Shown one piece after another: positions 57,124 through 64,000 of a stretch of 64,000 nucleotides of DNA (within the stretch, counting starts at the first letter, position 1; the number at the start of each line of letters is the position of its first letter). The DNA is from Larix kaempferi (Eukaryota > Streptophyta > Pinopsida > Pinales > Pinaceae), in assembly GCA_027924585.1 (NCBI GenBank), contig BSBM01000372.1, positions 30,560,001 to 30,624,000 on the forward strand, read 5' to 3'. The notes beneath the pieces are model-generated. The model ran no database searches and was not told the origin of the DNA. It saw nothing but the letters and a program-made list of their open reading frames with translations. The translations under genes were made by a program, and so were the position numbers.

Positions 57124-58264
57124 TGTTCAAAATATGTCTAAAACACTAAAATATCAACTATAGATTTCGTCAAACACTTTTCAATACTCTGATTCCAAAC
57201 TCCAACTGTCGTTCACCGTTAATGCAAGTAAACCATAAGCATTCTAATGGAACTAGTGAGAATAAATACCCTAATGGAACTAGTGAGAAGAAATACACAT
57301 TACAAGTAACTTGCAGTAGAATAAATAAACAATGAACAACATTCACACATTCATTTTACACATGATATTCGACCCAAGCCCCTGGAAAAACCTCGAAGGG
57401 AAATCCAGTCACACGAGATATTTTATTATTAAGCTCATAGAAATTTCTGAGTACAGTGGCAATCTTTTTCAGCAAATAAATACACAGTACTTATCTCCAC
57501 CAAGGAACAACTCCACCCTCAAAAACTGTGCCCACAACCTTCCTTGAAATCTGTGCCCATATTTCCATACAGTTGTACGGTCAACACAAAAACATTAATC
57601 TACCTTGGTTTCTATGCCTGAAATCAACCTCTGTTATAAGGTGTTCTACATATAAGGACAACAAATTAATGCACCCAAAATCTGCCTCGATTTTTGTTCC
57701 TTTTTCCTGCTGTACAACCATCAATAAATGCATTGTACGACCCGTCGAAATCTGTATTGTATGGCCCTCCTGCTATGCAGTATTGTTCTATATTAAATGT
57801 TGAAAATATTTTTGGGATGCATGCCACCCACTCCTTGGGATTTGTGGCAAGATTTGTTTCTCTCTCTCTCTCTCTCTCACTTTCCTCTAGCTCTTCACTC
57901 TCATTCTCTATTGGAATGTGTGCCTGTCTATCTCCTTCACATTGCTTTTATTGACTCATTTAAGGTAACTTCCATAACCCTAGATCTCAATGGTTGAGAT
58001 TCAATATTAGCCCACAAGATCAATGGACATGACTTATTCCCTCATTGAGATGACCTAAATCACTTAATTCACTCAAATATTATAAATTCACTTTCACTTT
58101 ACTCATAAAATAATAAAAGAGACCAACTTGACTTTCTAAAATCACTTTATTAAGTCATTTTATAAATACACTTTATAAATTCACAAGAGTGAGACATTTG
58201 CTCAGATTCCTGCATCTTAGGCACGATAAATGTAGAAGTACCTCCGAGCTACCAAAATATAACA
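57124..58264 (-). repeat. Copia 3' LTR, 1,141 bp
   Basis: Begins TGTTCAAAATATG on plus and ends TATAACA. Aligns along its length with 60001-61707 minus the insert. It contains a (TC)n run near 57860-57878 and a local 29-bp duplication of CTAATGGAACTAGTGAGAA around 57245-57290. Confidence 0.88.
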
Positions 58265-58779
58265 CTCCCTCTTAGCGAGGGAGGTACTTCTGGAACCTCC
58301 ACCTAGATTTGTCTTCAACCCCATCACTCCATCCATTGCTGTAGTTGCTCCCTCTGAACCAAAAAGCCTCTCTTCCACCTGCATTGGATCCTTTGTTGAA
58401 GACCTGTTCCACTCACTTCTGCCTTGAGAATTCACCTCACCCTCCTAGGTATTCTCCAGTGTCATCTCATACCAACTCGGTATCCTGAATGAATTGGATG
58501 AAGTCTCACACCCAACTATATTAGTTACTACCACTCTGAGATCCACCCAAACTCGCCATCTACAGGCTATCCCAACAACCTGTACATCCCGCCATCTCAA
58601 ATGCCAAGCACTCATGCTGCATCCATACTTTCTCCCTTTGTATACATAATCACATGTCCATTACAAAATAGGACCAAATACTCATCATCCTCTAGAGATG
58701 ACACTGAGAGTAAGTTTTTCCTCAGCTCTAATACTAGGAACACTTTGAGCACCTCCAGATATCCTCCTAATTACTCCAA
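58265..58779 (-). other. Internal copia sequence without recognised domain
   Basis: Minus strand between protease and purine tract (AAGAGGGAG at 58265-58273). A short frame contains QVEERLFGSEG, perhaps from the integrase-RT linker, but similarity is too weak to assign. Confidence 0.4.
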
Positions 58780-59205
58780 CTAGAATCTAACCCATCCAAC
58801 CCCCTCCACTACATGCATGGTGTCGACCCCACTATCCACATGCATGTCGGAGTCGATATTTGTAATACTCAGGAACATTGCTCTTGTCCTTGTCATGTGA
58901 TACGATGCCCCGCTATCCACCAACCATGCACATATGTCCTCACACTCTGAAACATTGATACTCAAGAGACAACTCACTTAGGATAATTCCTTCTTGAACT
59001 TCTTAGAATACTCCTCTACCTCAACTGATGCTACAACTGTTTCCTCTGCCTTGTCCTCCTTCTTTCCTTTCCTCTTGTTCGAACACTGGCCTGTATAATG
59101 AAAATGTTTTTGAAATGCAAAGCATTTAACTTTTCTCATGTCTTTCTTGGAAGTGGATGCCCCACTCCCCTTCCTCTTGATTTTGCTCTTCCCAACAAGA
59201 GACAA
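58780..59205 (-). pseudogene. Copia Gag zinc knuckle and protease start
   Basis: Minus frame 59205-58978 is Lys-rich and has a knuckle-like CFAFQKHFHYTGQC in which the second Cys reads Phe, so metal binding is doubtful. Minus frame 58977-58780 has AWLVDSGASYHMT, the aspartic protease active site of copia (D-S-G). The frame ends at 58780 and no integrase follows. Confidence 0.8.
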
Positions 59206-59388
59206 ATTCTACTTGTCAGCACCACCCTCTACCTTTTCCTGATCTCTACTCTAAGAAATCTCTTGGATCTATTCCTGTGTAAAATCCTCCCACGATCTCT
59301 CCCAAGATGGAAATTTCTCTCTACCCACCACACACTTCATGAACACGTCCCACTCTTTGGTGAAACCCTTCAGGGATATGCGCACCAA

Positions 59389-59937
59389 CTATGAGTCTAG
59401 AACAATCTCACCAACATCACTCAACTCATCCTTCACCTTCCTAATCCTAGTGAGATAAGAGGCCACATTCTCTCCCTTGGCCATCCTAGTGCTGTGGATA
59501 TTGTCCTTCAATTCCATCTTCATGTTCTCGTTCTTGTTCTCGTACAAGCTTTTCAATGTATCCCACATTTCCTTGGTTTTCTTCTTTTCATTCAAATGTA
59601 GAATCAGGTGGCCCTTCACTCGATCCGGGAGTATCGTCTGTGTCCTTTCTTCCTTCACCTCATGGATGTCTAAATAAATGGGATCTGCTGAAGGCACTAC
59701 CCCTATGGTACTAACAAACTGCCACAACTTGTTCTCCCTAAGAACAACTGCAATCTTGGCCTTGCACTGTAGGTAGTTGGATATCCCCTCCAACCTATCC
59801 TCGTACCTCATACTGGAATTCATCCTTATCCAACTAACAAAGATCCCTTTTTCCCTTCTTCTTCCAAGCAAAATCCCTAGCAAATCACTTTCAACCCAAG
59901 CATCAAAATTTGTACCAAGTTGCACACCAACCAGCAA
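59389..59937 (-). pseudogene. Copia Gag (UBN2)
   Basis: Minus-strand translation has RLEGISNYLQCKAKIAVVL, RENKLWQFV, VKGHLILHLNEKKKTKEMW and LKSLYENKN, followed by ENVASYLTRIRKVKDELS: the standard order of plant copia Gag. It starts shortly after the primer site. The first 20-30 residues do not align with Gag, and the true start is not clear. The frame closes at 59389 before the knuckle, which continues in another frame. Confidence 0.88.
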
Positions 59938-59987
59938 AACACTTGCTCAACAATTGTACCACTACTTTCCACTGAACCTCAAAACCT

Positions 59988-60000
59988 CGCTTTGATACCA
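59988..60000 (-). other. Primer-binding site (tRNA-iMet type)
   Basis: Minus strand TGGTATCAAAGCG directly follows the LTR end ...TTTTGAGCA; compare TGGTATCAGAGC. Confidence 0.85.
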
Positions 60001-61707
60001 TGCTCAAAATATGTCTAAAACACTAAAAGATCAGCTACAGATTTTGTTAAACACTTGTCAATACTCTGATTCCAAACTCCATCAGTCTTTCACCATTAAT
60101 GCAAGTAAACCATAATCATTCTACAAGAACTAGTGAGAAGCAATACACATGACAAGTAACTTGCAGTAGAATAAATAAAGAATCAACAACATTCACACAT
60201 TCATTTGACACATGATATTCGGGCCAAGCCCCTGGAAAAACCCTGAAGGGAAAACCAACCACAAGAGAGATTATTTTATTAACCTCACATAAATTTTTGA
60301 GTACAACATCAATATTTTTCAGCAAACAATTACACAATACTTATCTCCACCAACTAGCAACTCCAACCTCAAAAATTGTGCCCATGACCTTCCTTGAAAT
60401 CTGTGCCCATATTTCCGTACAACTGTACAGTCTGTACAGTCAGCATAACAACAATAATCTGCCTTGGTTTCTATGCCTGAAATCAACCCCTACTGTAAGG
60501 TGTTGTACGGATAAGGAAAACAAATAATGCACCCAAAGTTTGCCTCGATTTTTGTACCTTTTTCCTATTGTACGACCAACAATAAATGCACTATACGGCC
60601 CTTCTAAATCTGTATTGTACGACCCTCCTAATGTATGGTACTATTCTATATTAGATGCTAAAAATATCCTTGGGATGTGTGCCACCCACTCCTTAAGATT
60701 TGTGCCAATATTTGTTGCTCTCTCTCTCTCACTCACTTTCCTCTAGCTCTTCACTCTCATTCTCTCTTGGAATGCGTGCCTCTTTGTCTCCCTCAAGATG
60801 CTTTTATTGGCTCAATTAGGGCAACTTATCTAATCCTAGATTTCAATGGCAGATATTCACTCTTAGCTCACAAGATCAACGGATATGACTTATTCTTTCA
60901 TTGAGATGACTTAAATCACTAAGTCACTCAAATATTATAAAGTTTTTCACTTTACCCATAAAATAATAAAAGACCCCAACTTGACTTTATAAAATCAGTT
61001 TATAAAGTCACTTTATAAATACACTTTATAAAGTCACTAGAGCGAGACATTTGTGTTAGATTTTCAACTTTTAATCAATAGTTATCTAGGATCTTACTGA
61101 GAGAATAACAAGCACAACATAAACACAAGAGACACAAAGATTTTCCTCAGGGAAACCATAAAGGAGAAAACCCCGCAACTTCCTCAGAGATAGAATGATC
61201 ACCAATACAATGCAACAAAAGTAAAACCCAAAAATAGAAATGGTCTTCAGCAGCTTCTCTCTTCTCCACTTGTGTGAACTTGTCCTTCTTCTCACTAATG
61301 CGAAGTGAGTGAGTGAATGATCCAAATGAGAGATGCACCCTCTCTATTTATACTTTAATTTTCACTTGACCTTTACCCCAACTAGGTCGGCCCCTAGTTG
61401 TACCTGATTGGGCCGACTTCTCTAGGAGAGTCTAATAACCCATTTACAACTTAACTATGGGGTCTAATGCCCCGAATTACAATGGAGGGTTAACCTCAAT
61501 GATTTTACATGACCCAAATACAATAATGACTTTCCCGATCGGAGGAATAAACATCTCCGTCGGAGGTAGAATAATAAAATACAAATACAATATAAAATAT
61601 ACAAGTGAATATCTTTCGTAGTTACAATTACATTAACAATTTGTTCGGACTCGTGCATCCTAGGCACAATAAATGCATAAGTACCTCCGAGCTACCAAAA
61701 TCTAACA
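60001..61707 (-). repeat. Copia 5' LTR interrupted by a solo LTR
   Basis: Begins TGCTCAAAATATG and ends TCTAACA. At 61053 the match to the partner LTR breaks and resumes at 61644 after a 585-bp insertion with a 5-bp duplication. Net length is 1,117 bp. Its end TCTAACA followed by TCATA defines the element boundary. Confidence 0.88.
61054..61638 (-). repeat. Solo LTR of copia family A
   Basis: Minus-strand reading starts TGTTAATGTAATTGTAAC and ends ATCTAACA. It is flanked by perfect ATTTG duplications (61049-61053 and 61639-61643). It aligns with the LTR at 5455-6084. A solo LTR with intact duplication results from recombination between the two LTRs of a full insertion. TATA-type TATAAATAGAG on the minus strand lies near 61345-61355. 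Confidence 0.92.
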
Positions 61708-61712
61708 TCATA
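61708..61712 (+). other. Target-site duplication TCATA, right copy
   Basis: Directly follows TCTAACA of the copia 5' LTR and matches 57119-57123. Confidence 0.85.
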
Positions 61713-63395
61713 TTGTTGGAAAGAATTTGGTATTAGGAAGTTGGTTGGGCACACCTTGACCATATTGAAGATCACAGAAGGGAATATCATCCCCGTAACA
61801 AATAACATATGGCTTCCTGTGTTGTGTTGAGCAAGGTGAAGTGTGCAAAGAGCTGGGACAATTGAAAGAACAAGTAAAATTCATAGCAATGACGTCTTGT
61901 TTGATTTTGGCACATGCTTTAGTGGTTTGATAGTCTTGACATTTCCTTCTTCTCATTGATGACCTCATAGCCAACATGAGGGTGGCATTCTAAAGAAGGA
62001 CAACTTATGGTAGGGATGAAATCAATCCCCCCACAATTAGCTGCTCTAGAACTCATCTCAAACAAAATAATATAAGTATATGTGTTAGAGAATTATTCCT
62101 ACGGATAGTTAAACCCTCTCATAGACCAAACTAGACTCCTAAATGTTTAATCTATGACAGAAGCAAAGCAAATAGACACTAAAATCTCCCTAGATTTGGC
62201 CCATACACACACTAACAAGTTATAGAAAAGCAAAGCAGATAAATGGCATACCTTACTTTGACGGTTGTCCTTGCTACTCCTAAGTTTCTCTAGCTCCAGC
62301 CTTTGATTGCGGACTTATGACCCTGTTCACAAATGAAAGACAACACCTTCTCCAAAGTAGTATATGTATAAACAGATATTTAACGATGAAACATAGACAA
62401 TTTTATGTATTCATCATTAAAGACATAAAAATGGGAAGAATAGGCTAAGTTATCTTATTAGGAAAACCAAAGAAAGTAATTACAAGCGTTATACCTTGAT
62501 TTCCAAAGCAACAACATTTCTTTCCAAGCTTCTCCTTTTTCTACCTCTGCAAAACTCCTAGGACCATAGGTTTGATGCCTCCAAGTCCCCCCCCCTAGCT
62601 CATGGATGGCCTCCTTCTTATAGGATTTGGGAAGCCAACCACTAGGAGAAAATAATGGATCTAGATGAGTAAATGGTGGATCAAGGAGTTGAATCAGACC
62701 AAAGAAGGAGGGTGAGATAAGATTCGAAGCAAATCCCTACCCCATAAAGATCTCCCCGGATTCAAGATCCAAAATCCAAGCACAAGGTTATTTCAGGGAA
62801 TTTCGTGCCCTCAAAACTGAGCAGGGCGCGAAAATGTTGAGATTTTCGTGCCCCTGGAGGCATGCAGAGTGCGAAAATGTTTCGCGCCTTGCACCACTAG
62901 AAGGGCACGGACATATCTCTAAGATATACTTGGTGAGGTGGCGTTCGACCATTAAGGGTTGGTTTTGCCTCCAAGTAAGACTAGGGAGGGTTCCAACATG
63001 ATGAGGATGGGTCTCAACACTTCTTAGGAAGTATGACCATCATGTTCTTCTTGGTGATATGGCATGAAAGTTTGCAATGGTGTACAAAGTGACAATTTGA
63101 TGTATAACAATATATTTCCCTTCTTTATATGGAAATTGTTTTGGTTGAGGATTAATTTCAAATTATTACAAAGAATAAGAATGTATCGAATTTATTGACT
63201 GTGGTTGATTGTTCTCATTGTAGTAGTCATTTTGTTGTGGTTATAAATTATTGAAATCTACTGTCTTGTGAAATTTGCAATGTTGTGGTTATATTTATAA
63301 ATGAATGAAATCTACATTCTTTATTTGATTGATGTAGCCCAGTTTATGTATTTGTAAGTTTCCTTATTCATGGAATGCATAATATATAAGGCAAG
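61713..63395. repeat. Repeat R, copy 2 (interrupted)
   Basis: 61854-62082 and 63110-63395 match 6085-6595. The extra segment 61713-61853 has no partner because copy 1 is cut by a copia LTR. A minus frame 61977-61708 is open and contains MRRRKCQDYQTTKACAK and CYGDDIPFCDLQYGQG; copy 1 keeps the first part. Protein unknown. Confidence 0.75.
62083..63109. repeat. Solo-LTR-like insertion in repeat R, 1,027 bp
   Basis: R copy 1 at about 6314 is an empty site, so the ends are exact: TGTTAGAG ... TATAACA, with a near-perfect 5-bp flank (ATATG / ATATA). TG...CA ends, length and flank fit a solo LTR. It holds GTGCGAAAATGTTTCGCGCC-type GC-rich patches (62820-62900) and no ORF. Family not recognised. 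Confidence 0.75.
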
Positions 63396-63790
63396 TTTTA
63401 GAAGAAATTACTGGCAGCTTCAGTTTCAGTTGGGATTATACTGTTCATGTTTTTGTACGATTGATAAGGGTTATCTTTCAATTTTTATAAGAGACAACTA
63501 CACAAGCATCCATAATTAGATAATAAGAGTTAGAACTGATCAAACTCTCACAAAGGCATCTAAGCATCACCAAGATATCATCTTGCTCTGAGCTTCAACA
63601 AAACCCTCAATTTATTTTTCTTTTGTCCGTGTTTCAATTGGGCTTATGGTTGGAAAGGGGATAACTGTGGGCATTGTATATAATCCAATAGGAAAAATCA
63701 GTGACAGTCAGGAAACATGTCAATTGAATGATGGTTTGAATGCAGAACCTGTAGGTTTGAGAGGTCACAATTAAAAACTTACCCTATATC
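63396..63790. other. Unassigned stretch
   Basis: No ORF and no repeat in the window. It leads into a possible exon. Confidence 0.4.
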
Positions 63791-63794
63791 CTTC

Positions 63795-63979
63795 ATGGAA
63801 GGTGAGATTGAATTGAGCCATACCCAGCAACCAGAAACTATTCATGGATGTAGGTGGCAGAGTGACTTTGAGGCAATCCAGTCTTTAGCTGCTTCTTTAT
63901 TTTATACGTTGACACTTCATGATATACAAGGTGGAAATGGAATTAGTCAATACGAACTACTTGTATTAGTTCATTCAAC
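63795..63979 (+). CDS. Possible exon of an unknown gene
   Basis: The ATG at 63795 opens a frame that stays open to the splice-donor-like ACAG|GTAAGTAAAG at 63980. The encoded segment includes CRWQSDFEAIQSLAASLFYT and YELLVLVHSTG, which looks helix-like and not repetitive. Family not recognised. Only one exon end is in the window; the context is transposon-rich, so it may be a gene fragment. Confidence 0.3.
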
Positions 63980-64000
63980 AGGTAAGTAAAGAAATTCATG

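Larger units (their letters stand above)
57124..61707 (-). mobile_element. Copia element, deletion derivative (Gag and protease only)
   Basis: Two LTRs (57124-58264 and 60001-61707, the latter with an inserted solo LTR) are flanked by TCATA. The minus-strand primer site (59988-60000) and purine tract (about 58265-58273) fix orientation. The internal part is only 1.74 kb: Gag, zinc knuckle, protease, then a short unrecognised segment. Integrase and RT are missing, so it could only have moved in trans or lost them after insertion. It is inserted in the segment that contains repeat R copy 2. Confidence 0.88.

Noticed and set aside
57857-57880. (TC)n run giving Leu/Ser-rich ORFs
   Set aside because: Simple repeat inside the copia LTR; also present at 60718-60735.
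1-64000. CRISPR arrays, bacterial operons, riboswitches, phage modules
   Set aside because: None of the expected spaced repeats, compact ORFs or leader structures; the window is eukaryotic plant nuclear DNA.

Overview
The window looks like intergenic DNA from a large plant nuclear genome, most likely a gymnosperm (conifer). It has nuclear plant-type tRNA sequences, decayed Ty1-copia, Ty3-gypsy (Tat-type) and L1-type LINE retroelements of different ages stacked inside one another, a plant mobile domain (PMD) ORF carried by an LTR element, and long AT-rich stretches with no gene. I see no operons and no convincing intact host protein gene. The organism call is an inference from style and family resemblance, not from a match to a named genome.

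Layout. 1-6084: 3' part of a decayed plus-strand copia element: a Gag-like fragment, a broken RT-RNase H, a 1.4 kb spacer made of three minisatellites, then the 3' LTR (5455-6084). 6085-6595: a repeat (R) found again at the right end of the window. 7578-10430: minus-strand LTR remnants, a copia Gag fragment with its primer-binding site, and an unassigned gene-like stretch. 12033-12825: a dispersed repeat, found again at 49522-50284. 15577-44735: one L1-type LINE split by 24.4 kb of nested LTR elements. The outer element (16774-41145, minus strand, target duplication ATTCT) has 1.3 kb LTRs, a tRNA-iMet primer site, a polypurine tract and a PMD-type ORF, but no recognisable gag-pol. Inside it sits a 16.4 kb plus-strand Tat-type gypsy element (18872-35251) with 5.06 kb LTRs.

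The most interesting object is that gypsy element. Each LTR carries a TATA box, an ORF of about 1,068 codons (coiled coil, acidic segment) and a polyadenylation signal, so the LTR is itself a gene-like unit present in two copies about 99.3% identical by hand count. Gag, protease, an extra RNase H placed before RT, RT, a second RNase H and integrase lie between the LTRs and carry stops and frameshifts. A tRNA-Arg-like segment next to a 26-nt poly(A) run lies immediately before the right LTR. The right end looks truncated and carries a filler-like duplication.

45931-47262 holds minus-strand tRNA sequences: an intact-looking tRNA-Trp(CCA), a 3' half of tRNA-Phe, a slightly deleted tRNA-Pro(TGG) and weaker tRNA-like pieces. 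57124-61707 is a deletion-derivative copia element on the minus strand (Gag plus protease only, target duplication TCATA). Its 5' LTR is interrupted by a solo LTR (target duplication ATTTG) of the same family as the LTR at 5455-6084. R copy 2 then carries a further 1.03 kb solo-LTR-like insertion. The remaining long stretches hold no gene I can support, apart from one possible exon at the right edge (63795-63979).
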